DNA of 64,000 bases from Streptomyces alboniger (lineage in GTDB: Bacteria > Actinomycetota > Actinomycetes > Streptomycetales > Streptomycetaceae), in the NCBI RefSeq assembly GCF_008704395.1, contig NZ_CP023695.1:744001-808000 (forward strand), in the 5' to 3' direction. The position numbers and the translations under genes were made by a program. Below the pieces are notes generated by a model. It saw only the letters and a program-made list of their open reading frames with translations, was not told the origin of the DNA and ran no database searches. Below, piece by piece: positions 1 through 7,031 of the stretch (the first letter of the stretch is position 1; every line of letters begins with the position of its first letter).

Positions 1-215
1 TCGACCTCGACCCCGGCGACCAGATCCTGCTGTACACCGACGGTCTGGTCGAGACCCGTGACGAGGACATCGACGCCCGCCTGAACGTCCTCCTCGCCCT
101 CCTCGACGGCCCTCACCGCAGCCTCGAGTACACCTGCGACCACCTGCTGGCCGCGCTGCGGCATCCCGGCGGCCACGACGACGTGGCCCTCCTCATCGCC
201 CGGGTCCGCCGATGA
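1..215 (+). CDS. PP2C/SpoIIE-type serine phosphatase, C-terminal end (partial)
   Basis: Only the last 70 or so codons lie in the window, reading from base 3 to a TGA at 213-215. The visible protein contains LLYTDGLVETRDEDID, followed about 40 residues later by HDDVALLIARVRR. These are the two C-terminal metal-binding blocks (TDGLxE and DDxALL) of the PP2C/SpoIIE phosphatases that act on anti-anti-sigma factors in actinobacteria. The N-terminal sensor part (often GAF/PAS) lies outside the window, so substrate and regulation cannot be judged. It faces htpG, with a strong hairpin between the two genes. Confidence 0.85.
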   Translation, partial: DLDPGDQILLYTDGLVETRDEDIDARLNVLLALLDGPHRSLEYTCDHLLAALRHPGGHDDVALLIARVRR

Positions 216-221
216 ACGCAC

Positions 222-255
222 GATGGCCGCGCGTACATCCGTACGCGCGGCCATC
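222..255. terminator. Bidirectional hairpin terminator between phosphatase gene and htpG
   Basis: A perfect 15-bp inverted repeat (222-236 pairs with 241-255) with a 4-base ATCC loop. It lies between two convergent genes, 7 bp after the phosphatase stop and 26 bp past the htpG stop. No T-run follows, which is usual for Streptomyces terminators. Confidence 0.85.
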
Positions 256-281
256 GCCCTCGTAAAGGTGCCGGGCGTCGC

Positions 282-2111
282 TCAGACCGTCTTGCTGAGG
301 CGGTCGGCGAGCAGGGCGGCGAAGCGTGCCGGGTCGGCCAGCTCGCCGCCTTCGGCGAGCAGGGCGGTGCCGTACAGCAGCTCGGCCGTCCCGCTCAGCT
401 CCGGATCGTCGGGCCGCTTCTCATGAGCCGCCCTGACCGCGCTGACCAGCGGATGCTTCGGGTTCAGTTCGAGGATGCGCTTGACCGACGGAAGATCCTG
501 GCCCATCGCCTTGTACATCTTCTCCAGGGCCGGCGTGAGGCCGTCGGTGTCGCTGACCAGGCACGCCGGTGAGCTGGTGAGCCGGGTCGTCAGACGCACC
601 TCCTTGACGTCGTCGAGCGTGTCGTTGAGCCAGGTCAGCACGGCCGCGTAGGCCTCGGCCTGCTCCGGCGAGGGCTCCTCCTCCGAGGGCAGGTCCACCG
701 CGCCGCGGGTGATGGACTGGAACTCCGTGCCCGCGTAGTCGTGGACCGCCTCGACCCAGATCTCGTCGACCCGGTCGGTGAGCAGCAGGACCTCGTACCC
801 CTTGGCCCGGAACGCCTCCATGTGCGGGGAGTTCTCGATCTGTGCGCGGCTGTCGCCGGTCATGAAGTAGATCTTGTCCTGGCCCTCCGGCATCCGGGCG
901 AGGTAGTCGGCCAGGGTGGTGGGCTCGTCGCCCGCGGTGGAGGCGAAGGAGGCGATGTCGAGGATCGCCTTGTGGTCCTCCGTCCCGTCGAGGAGCCCCT
1001 CCTTGACGGCGGGCCCGAACTCGCGCCAGAACGTGCGGTACTTCTCGGCGTCCTTGCTCATCAGGTCCTTGATGGACGCCAGGATCTTCTTCGCCAGCCG
1101 GCGGCGGATGAGCTGGATGTGCCGGTCCTGCTGGAGGATCTCGCGGGAGATGTTCAGCGACAGGTCGGCGGCGTCCACGACGCCCTTGACGAAGCGCAGG
1201 TGGTCGGGCAGGAGTTCGCGGCTGTCGTCCAGGATGAACACGCGCTTGACGTACAGCTGAAGGCCGTGGCGGGCGTCCCGCTGGTAGAGGTCGTGCGGGG
1301 CGCGCGAGGGCAGGAACAGCAGGGCCTCGTACTCGAAGGTGCCCTCGGCCCGCATCTGGATGATGTCGAGCGGGTCCGTCCAGTCGTGGCTGATGTGCCG
1401 GTAGAACTCCCGGTACTCCTCCTCGCTCACCTCGGAGCGCGGGCGGGCCCAGAGCGCCTTCATCGAGTTGAGGGTGCTCTCCCCCATCCGGACGGGGAAG
1501 GAGATGAAGTCCGAGTACCGCTTGACGATCTGCCGGATCTTCGCTTCGTCGGTGTAGTCGTAGAGCGCGTCCTCCTCGTCGGCGGGCCGCAGGTGCACGC
1601 GGATCGACGTGCCCACGGGCACGTCCTCGACGGTCTCGATCGTGTACGTGCCGTCGCCGTCCGACTCCCAGCGCACCCCCGTCGCCTCACCGGCCTTGCG
1701 GGTGAGCAGGGTGACCTTGTCGGCGACCATGAAGACGGAGTAGAAGCCGACGCCGAACTGGCCGATCAACTCGGCCGATTCCTTGTTCTCCTTGAGCCGG
1801 CGCAGCGTCTCGGCCGTGCCGGATCTGGCGATGGTGCCGATCAGCCCCACGACCTCGTCACGCGTCATGCCGATGCCGTTGTCCCGCACGGTCAGCGTGC
1901 GGGCCTCCTTGTCGGCCTCGATCTCGATGTGCGGGTCGTCCGTCTTGAGGCTGTCGTCCTTCAGGCCGGCCAGGCGCCGTTTGTCCAGGGCGTCGGAGGC
2001 GTTGGAGATGAGCTCGCGAAGGAAGATGTCCTTGTTCGAGTAGATCGAGTGGACCATCAGCTCCAGCAACTGCCGTGCCTCGGCCTGAAACTCCAGCGTC
2101 TCGGTACTCAT
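282..2111 (-). CDS. htpG: Molecular chaperone HtpG (bacterial Hsp90)
   Basis: Cytosolic ATP-dependent chaperone that helps client proteins fold under stress. The 609-residue protein starts MSTETLEFQAEARQLLELM and carries the Hsp90 N-terminal GHKL ATPase signatures: IYSNKDIFLRELISNASDA, DNGIGM and GQFGVGFYS. Middle and C-terminal dimerisation domains follow at normal length. An in-frame upstream extension is open, but ATG 2111 is the better start: AAGGGAAG stands just before it and the conserved N-terminus begins there. This is a housekeeping gene that marks the edge of the phosphonate cluster. It is 91 bp downstream of the SDR gene on the same strand. Confidence 0.96.
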   Translation of the reverse strand: MSTETLEFQAEARQLLELMVHSIYSNKDIFLRELISNASDALDKRRLAGLKDDSLKTDDPHIEIEADKEARTLTVRDNGIGMTRDEVVGLIGTIARSGTAETLRRLKENKESAELIGQFGVGFYSVFMVADKVTLLTRKAGEATGVRWESDGDGTYTIETVEDVPVGTSIRVHLRPADEEDALYDYTDEAKIRQIVKRYSDFISFPVRMGESTLNSMKALWARPRSEVSEEEYREFYRHISHDWTDPLDIIQMRAEGTFEYEALLFLPSRAPHDLYQRDARHGLQLYVKRVFILDDSRELLPDHLRFVKGVVDAADLSLNISREILQQDRHIQLIRRRLAKKILASIKDLMSKDAEKYRTFWREFGPAVKEGLLDGTEDHKAILDIASFASTAGDEPTTLADYLARMPEGQDKIYFMTGDSRAQIENSPHMEAFRAKGYEVLLLTDRVDEIWVEAVHDYAGTEFQSITRGAVDLPSEEEPSPEQAEAYAAVLTWLNDTLDDVKEVRLTTRLTSSPACLVSDTDGLTPALEKMYKAMGQDLPSVKRILELNPKHPLVSAVRAAHEKRPDDPELSGTAELLYGTALLAEGGELADPARFAALLADRLSKTV

Positions 2112-2202
2112 GACTTCCCTTCTCGTCGGGTGGTCTGTGCGACGCCAACATTTTCCGACACCATCTTCCGCGATGGCGCGCGGGCCCGTCACATCCCCCG
2201 GG

Positions 2203-2937
2203 CTACATCCCCCCGGCTACCCGCAGCACCGCCCCCGTGGCGTACGAGGCGTCGTCGGACAGCAGCCACGCGACGGCGCCGGCGATCTCGTCCGGGTGGC
2301 CCGCACGCCGCATCGGGATGTTCTCGGCCACCTTGGCGGGCCGCTGCGGATCTTCGTGGAAGTCGGTCCACACCGTGCCGGGGGCCACGCAGTTGACCCG
2401 GATGCCGTCGGCGGCGACCTCCTTCGACAGGCCCACCGTCAAGGCGTCGACCGCGGCCTTCGCGGCGGCGTAGTGCACGTACTGCCCCGGGCTGCCGAGC
2501 GTCGCCGCGGCCGAGGAGACGTTGACGACGCAGCCGCCGCCGGACGCGGTCATCGCGCGGACGGCCTGGCGCGCGCAGAGCAGGTAGCCGAGCAGGTTGA
2601 CCTCCAGGGCGGCCCGCATTCCGGCGGGGTCGGCGTCGGCGAGGCGCCCGTTGGGGCCGCTCACTCCCGCGTTGTTCACCAGGCCGGTGACCGGCCCGAG
2701 CGCGGCCGCGGCCTCGAAGAGCGCGGCGACGTCGTGTTCGTCGGCGGTGTCCACGGCGACGGCCAGGGCACGCCGGCCGGCCGACTCGACCTCGGCAGTG
2801 ACGGCGCGGGCCGCCGCCTCGTCCGAGCGGTAGCCGACCACGACGTCGTGGCCCTCCACCGCGAGCCGGCGGCAGATCGCGGCACCGATGCCCCGGCTGC
2901 CACCCGTGACGACGGTGATCTTCTGGTGTCCTCGCAT
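2203..2937 (-). CDS. SDR-family NAD(P)-dependent oxidoreductase, FabG-like
   Basis: Classical short-chain dehydrogenase/reductase of 244 residues. The cofactor motif TGGSRGIG is near residue 12, NNAG near residue 88, and the catalytic Ser and YAAAK (Tyr/Lys) near 140-160. The C-terminus has the usual SDR tail with a YATGAVLRVAGGM-like end. The start is ATG 2937, preceded by AAAGGACAG. It lies on the same strand as the phosphonate operon, 89 bp after the exporter gene, and could be the last gene of that cluster, acting on a phosphonate intermediate or in self-protection. The dehydrophos pathway as I know it does not need it, so it may instead be a housekeeping reductase. Three 11-bp direct repeats precede it. 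Confidence 0.88.
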   Translation of the reverse strand: MRGHQKITVVTGGSRGIGAAICRRLAVEGHDVVVGYRSDEAAARAVTAEVESAGRRALAVAVDTADEHDVAALFEAAAALGPVTGLVNNAGVSGPNGRLADADPAGMRAALEVNLLGYLLCARQAVRAMTASGGGCVVNVSSAAATLGSPGQYVHYAAAKAAVDALTVGLSKEVAADGIRVNCVAPGTVWTDFHEDPQRPAKVAENIPMRRAGHPDEIAGAVAWLLSDDASYATGAVLRVAGGM

Positions 2938-2948
2938 GTCTGTCCTTT

Positions 2949-2981
2949 GATCGTTCTGTGATCGGTCTGCGATCGGCCTGA
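2949..2981 (-). promoter_or_regulatory. Three 11-bp direct repeats upstream of the SDR gene
   Basis: On the plus strand the repeats are GATCGTTCTGT (2949-2959), GATCGGTCTGC (2960-2970) and GATCGGCCTGA (2971-2981), head to tail without gaps. The 11-bp period is one DNA turn, the spacing seen in SARP-type activator sites. They end 11 bp before the SDR start codon. Function is inferred from layout only. Confidence 0.5.
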
Positions 2982-3026
2982 TGGGGCCGGGCCCGTCAGT
3001 GGCCGTGCGCAGCCGTCCGAGCGTAG

Positions 3027-4262
3027 TTACCGCACATCAGGCCCGGTCCTGCTGGTGGTGAGTGCCGAGAGGCCGAGGGCGATGAGCGCGAGCACCTCGA
3101 ACGCGGCCGCGGTCGCGGTGAGTGCCGTCAGGGAGCCTCCTGCCAGGGCGAGCCCGCCCACGGCGCCACCGATCGCCAGACCCAGATAGGACGAGGATCC
3201 GTTGAGGGAGAGGGCCACCGTGGGTTCGGGGATGTCCAGGCTCGCGATGCGGTGGTTCTGCGCGGTGGGCAGGGCCCACGAGGCGACACTGATCACCGCG
3301 AGCAGCACGCCGAACACGCTCAGGGCGGCCCATCGGGCCTGCGGCTGTCCGAGGCTCAGGAGGACCATGGCGCACAGCCCGGCGAGGAGCACCGCCACCG
3401 CCGTGGTGTACGCGCGCTGCCCGCCCCACGCGTCCGAGGCGCGGCCGCCCGCCGTGCTGCCGGCCATGGCGGCGACGCCCCACACCAGCAGGAACGCGCT
3501 CACGCCGGCCGCGCCGACGCCGGTGAGACCCATCGCGAGGGGCGCGATGTAGATGAAGAGGACGAACTCGCCCGCGCAGGCGAGCGTGTTGGTCACCAGC
3601 GCGGAGAGCACCTGCGGGTGCGTCGCCGCCTTCAGCCGCTGTACGAGCGTCACCCCGGCCGGCGACGGCACGCGCGGCAGCCCGGGGACCAGGGCGAGTG
3701 CGGCCGCGGCCGACAGGACGGCGACCAGGACGAGCGTCATGCGCCAGTGCCCGACCGCGCCCACCAGTGTGCCGAGCGGAATGCCCAGGGCGGTCGCGGC
3801 GGACATGCCTCCGGCGACCGTGGCGATGGCCCTCCCCCGCCGCTCGGGCGAGCTGATGCCCACCGCGACCACCATGGCGCAGGGCAGGTAGAGCCCCGCC
3901 CCGAGAGCGGCCACGACCCTCGATGCCATCAACATCGGGTACGTGGGGGCCACGGCGCCAAGGAGGTTGGCGGCGACGAAGATCCACAGTGCGGCGAGCA
4001 GGAGCCGCTTGCGGTCGAACCTGGCGGTGAGCGCGGCGAGCACCGGTGCCGAGACCGCGTACAACAGGGCGAAGACGCTGATCAGCTGGCCGGCGGCGGC
4101 GGTGGAGACGTGGAGGTCGGCCACGATGTGGTCGAGCAGCCCGCTGATGATGAGGCTGTCGGTGCCGATGCTGAACGCGCCGAGCGCGAGGGTGAGCAGG
4201 AGGAATCTGTTGGCGCGGGCCGTCCGGCGGCCGGGGTCGTCGACGGTCTGTGTGCCGGTCAT
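3027..4262 (-). CDS. MFS transporter, DHA1 drug-efflux type; likely phosphonate exporter
   Basis: Integral membrane protein of 411 residues with about 12 hydrophobic segments. The MFS signature loop after TM2 is present (LAALTARFDRKRLL, near residues 77-90), and an AxRVVAALGAG stretch in TM4 is typical of the DHA1 efflux group. It probably exports the finished phosphonate peptide by proton antiport and so contributes to self-resistance. The ATG overlaps the dhpK stop in an ATGA (4259-4262), so the two genes are translationally coupled, which is the main evidence for a role in the cluster. Its place next to dhpK fits what I recall of dhpL in the dehydrophos cluster, but I am not sure enough of that to use the symbol. 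Confidence 0.88.
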   Translation of the reverse strand: MTGTQTVDDPGRRTARANRFLLLTLALGAFSIGTDSLIISGLLDHIVADLHVSTAAAGQLISVFALLYAVSAPVLAALTARFDRKRLLLAALWIFVAANLLGAVAPTYPMLMASRVVAALGAGLYLPCAMVVAVGISSPERRGRAIATVAGGMSAATALGIPLGTLVGAVGHWRMTLVLVAVLSAAAALALVPGLPRVPSPAGVTLVQRLKAATHPQVLSALVTNTLACAGEFVLFIYIAPLAMGLTGVGAAGVSAFLLVWGVAAMAGSTAGGRASDAWGGQRAYTTAVAVLLAGLCAMVLLSLGQPQARWAALSVFGVLLAVISVASWALPTAQNHRIASLDIPEPTVALSLNGSSSYLGLAIGGAVGGLALAGGSLTALTATAAAFEVLALIALGLSALTTSRTGPDVR

Positions 4263-5521
4263 GACCGGGTCTCCCCTTGGCCGCGGTCGGCGGTCGCCTG
4301 CGGGAACCGGCTCAGGTAGGCGCTATTGCGGCCGTCGACGAGGTCGAGCAGTTCGCCGAGCCGCCGCAGGGCGTCGGCGTCCGGCGTCCAGGCCCAGGTC
4401 TCCCGGGGTTCCACCACCGCTCCCCTGCGGGTCTTGGCCTCGAATCCTTCGAAGCCCAGGCGCACCCCGTCGAGCCGATGGGCGATGGCGGTGCGAACGG
4501 GGTGGTAGAAGGCCGCCCAGGGGTAGGCGGCACCGCGGTCCTCGACGGCGTAGTCGCAGCCGTAGGTCATGAAGACGACGCTTTTGCGGCCCAGCAGGTG
4601 CATGGCGCAGGCGACGGTCTCGCCGTCGCGCCGGACGACGGGGACGCGGACCGCGTCGGGCAGCCGGTCGGCCAGCGTGATCCTGGCGAGGCGTATCGCC
4701 TCCGCGTCGGCGATGCCGCCGTGCTTGACGAGCGTGTTGGCCTCCAGCTCGGCGACGCGCGCCGCGTGCTGGGCGAGGTCGGCCTCCCCGGAGGTCAAGT
4801 GGTCCGATGCGGCGAGGCTCTGCTCCTCCGTGCGGTACAGACGGCGGCGTCGGCTGGGCAGCGCCGCCACATACTCCTCGTAGCTGTCAAAGCCCGCGGT
4901 CTCGATCCGCGAGGCGCCCGTCAGCGTCCCCCGGCGGAATCCGGCCGCGGTGAGGGTGGCGCGCAGCACCGTGTCCGCGGGGCTGACGTAGGGGAAGACG
5001 ACGGCGCCCGCGCCCTTGTCGGCCGCGGTGGACTGGGCGGCGCGCACCAACCGCGCGGCGAGGTCGGCCTGTTGGACTTCGTCGGCTTCGGGGGCGTACA
5101 GCAGCTCGCTGCGGTCGAACTCCCGGATCACGAGGCACGGGCCGACGCGCCGGGTCAGCTCCTGCCACAACGGCAGGCGCGAGTCGGACCCGGTGCCGCG
5201 GACGAGCGCGCTCCGGGCGCGGCGCAGGGCCTTGCCGGTCTGCTCGCTGTCGTTGTCGTCCAGGCGCAGGACGGCCTCACTGCCTAGGAACTTCCAGGGG
5301 TCACTGGTCAGTCCGCTTTCCGGTACCGCCACGACGCCTCTGAGGGCCGCCGTGAGCCGGCCCGCCGAGCGGACGGTGAGCAGCAGGCTCTCGCCGGGCT
5401 CGAGGTACTCCCGGAACTGTAGGAAGCCTCGTGCGGAGTCGATGTCCGAAGCGCGGGTGAACGCGTCCCACTCGGGTGAGGGGATGTCGTCCACCGTGCG
5501 AAGAGTGTCCGTTACGAGCAC
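4259..5521 (-). CDS. dhpK: DhpK-like tRNA-dependent peptidyltransferase (GNAT/Fem fold)
   Basis: A 420-residue protein of the GNAT/FemX-like group. In the dehydrophos pathway DhpK transfers glycine from Gly-tRNA to the Leu-aminophosphonate dipeptide, giving a Gly-Leu-phosphonate tripeptide. The C-terminal half contains an acetyltransferase-like block (RRDGETVACAMHLLGRKSVV, near 300-320) and a FEGFEAKTRRGAVVEP stretch resembling the peptidyltransferase core. The start is GTG 5521, with AGAGGA 7-12 bases upstream. It is separated from dhpJ by 109 bp containing a strong hairpin, so dhpK and the exporter may form their own transcript or depend on read-through. The assignment rests on cluster order plus family-level resemblance. 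Confidence 0.78.
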   Translation of the reverse strand: MLVTDTLRTVDDIPSPEWDAFTRASDIDSARGFLQFREYLEPGESLLLTVRSAGRLTAALRGVVAVPESGLTSDPWKFLGSEAVLRLDDNDSEQTGKALRRARSALVRGTGSDSRLPLWQELTRRVGPCLVIREFDRSELLYAPEADEVQQADLAARLVRAAQSTAADKGAGAVVFPYVSPADTVLRATLTAAGFRRGTLTGASRIETAGFDSYEEYVAALPSRRRRLYRTEEQSLAASDHLTSGEADLAQHAARVAELEANTLVKHGGIADAEAIRLARITLADRLPDAVRVPVVRRDGETVACAMHLLGRKSVVFMTYGCDYAVEDRGAAYPWAAFYHPVRTAIAHRLDGVRLGFEGFEAKTRRGAVVEPRETWAWTPDADALRRLGELLDLVDGRNSAYLSRFPQATADRGQGETRS

Positions 5522-5584
5522 TGGATGGTCCTCTGTCTTCCGGTCTGCGCCGTGCTGCCGGGGCGGCCGTCGTGTGCGGGCGAA

Positions 5585-5622
5585 GGGGTGACCGGCGGGA
5601 CGGCCGCCCCGCCGGTCACCCC
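5585..5622 (-). terminator. Strong hairpin between dhpJ and dhpK
   Basis: A perfect 15-bp stem (5585-5599 pairs with 5608-5622) with an 8-base loop, beginning 9 bp after the dhpJ stop codon. It could end or attenuate the dhpA-J transcript, leaving dhpK and the exporter under lower expression or a separate promoter in 5522-5584. Confidence 0.75.
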
Positions 5623-5630
5623 GGACCCCG

Positions 5631-6323
5631 TCAGATGTCGCCGTTCGACTGCTCGATGAACTGTGCGGACCACTTGCGCTTCGCCCGCAGGCTCAGCTTG
5701 TTGACCGCGTCGGGGACGAGACCCATGGGACGGCGGATGTCGATGATCAGCATCACGCGCTGGCCGTCGCTCTCGTTGTAGACCTCGTGCTCGAACGTGT
5801 CATCGATGAGGATGGCCTCGCCCTCCTTCCACGTGTGCATTTCCTTGTCCACGCGCAGCCGGGGCGGGTTGTTCTCCGGGACGGTCAGCGGCAGGTGGTA
5901 GCGCAGGATGCCGGCGTACGGGCCCTCGTGTGCCTTGAGCGTCACGCCGGGCTCCAGGATCGCGATGATCGCGTTGACCACCGACGGGGTCCGCTCCGCG
6001 AAGTCGACGAACGTGGGGCAGTCCCGGTAGGCGTTGGGGTTGGTCTCGCCGAGCATGTACGCGTAGTAGAGGCGCCACTCCTCGGAGACCTCGGCGGCAC
6101 GCAGCGGGTCGATGTCGCCGTACGCGCGGACGTTGCGCGTCTCGACGAGACGGGTGACCTCGGCCTTGATCTGGTCGAACTGGAAGTCGAGCTTGCGCGC
6201 TTCCGGGAAGAGCGCGTACGGGGACATGATGCGGAAGCGGCTCTTGCCGCCGCTGTTCCGCAGGAAGTAGTTGTTGACGGCCTTGCGGACGCCGGGCTGG
6301 TTGATGCTCAGGGAGCCCTTCAT
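5631..6323 (-). CDS. dhpJ: DhpJ-like 2-oxoglutarate/Fe(II) oxygenase, Asp/Asn beta-hydroxylase fold
   Basis: A cytosolic non-heme iron oxygenase of 230 residues from the aspartyl/asparaginyl beta-hydroxylase family. In dehydrophos biosynthesis the homologue is assigned the desaturation that gives the vinyl (dehydroalanine-phosphonate) group. Visible active-site elements are AHEGPYAGILRYHLPL (His132), DDTFEHEVYN (His179) and a following Arg189 placed to bind 2-oxoglutarate. The family typically uses two His ligands rather than a full HxD/H triad, which fits. Start ATG 6323 has GAGGAGAAG upstream. It is in the operon 54 bp after dhpI and is followed by a hairpin. Confidence 0.85.
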   Translation of the reverse strand: MKGSLSINQPGVRKAVNNYFLRNSGGKSRFRIMSPYALFPEARKLDFQFDQIKAEVTRLVETRNVRAYGDIDPLRAAEVSEEWRLYYAYMLGETNPNAYRDCPTFVDFAERTPSVVNAIIAILEPGVTLKAHEGPYAGILRYHLPLTVPENNPPRLRVDKEMHTWKEGEAILIDDTFEHEVYNESDGQRVMLIIDIRRPMGLVPDAVNKLSLRAKRKWSAQFIEQSNGDI

Positions 6324-6377
6324 CGGCTTCTCCTCATGGTCGGGCGCGTGGGGGCGGGCGCGTGGGGACGGGATTGG

Positions 6378-7022
6378 TCAGGGGCGGCACGTGGCGTAGA
6401 GGAAGCCGGGGTGGATCTCCTCGACCTCGCACGTCCAGCCAAGGGCGCTCAGCCGCCGCTCCAGCTCGGCCGGCTCGCGGAAGACCTTGACGATGCGGAA
6501 GGTGCGGCCGTCCTCCAGAGAGCGCTGGACGGCCACCTCCGGCGCCTCGGCGTCCAGTTGCTCCAAGTCGCGCGCCTCACCGGTCACGTCGACGAACTCG
6601 ACGACGCCGTCGGGGCGGACCGCCTGGCGGACCGCGCCCCAGAACGCGTCGAAGTTCTCGTCGGGGACGTGGGCGAGCCAGTGGGCGAAGAAGACTCCGT
6701 CCCACTGCCGTTCGGGCGTCCAGTCGAAGAGGTCCTGCTGGTGGAACTCCGCGTTGGCCAGGCCGTGCCGCCGGGCCTCCTCGATCATTTCCGGCGAACC
6801 GTCGAGGCACGTGACCGTGTCGGCCACCTCGGCGAGGTGACGCGTCCAGTAGCCGGTTCCGCTGGCGAGTTCGAGGACCTCGCCGTGCAGGTTGCCCGAG
6901 CGCAGGCGTGCCATGGCGGCGGGCAGGCCCGGGTCCATGTACGGCACGAACGTGGTGTCGTACTCCGCCGCGCGGGCGCGGTAGTAGCCGAGCTGGCTGT
7001 CGATGAGGGTTCGGGAATCCAC
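6378..7022 (-). CDS. dhpI: DhpI-like SAM-dependent phosphonate O-methyltransferase
   Basis: A 214-residue class I methyltransferase. SAM motif I is VLELASGTGYWT (residues 49-60), with an acidic residue ending strand 2 (CLDGSPEM, near 74). The dehydrophos homologue methylates the phosphonate oxygen to give the monomethyl ester, a step that helps uptake of the product by target cells. The start is GTG 7022, 9 bp after the dhpH stop, with GAGGAC as ribosome site. Its identity is supported by size, fold and place between dhpH and dhpJ. From sequence alone it could be any small-molecule methyltransferase. Confidence 0.86.
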   Translation of the reverse strand: MDSRTLIDSQLGYYRARAAEYDTTFVPYMDPGLPAAMARLRSGNLHGEVLELASGTGYWTRHLAEVADTVTCLDGSPEMIEEARRHGLANAEFHQQDLFDWTPERQWDGVFFAHWLAHVPDENFDAFWGAVRQAVRPDGVVEFVDVTGEARDLEQLDAEAPEVAVQRSLEDGRTFRIVKVFREPAELERRLSALGWTCEVEEIHPGFLYATCRP

Positions 7023-7031
7023 TTGTCGTCC

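Noticed and set aside
741..2396. 551-codon open frame antisense to htpG
   Set aside because: It is a high-GC shadow of htpG: composition is dominated by Val/Asp/Arg/Gly, with no domain motifs and no ribosome site.
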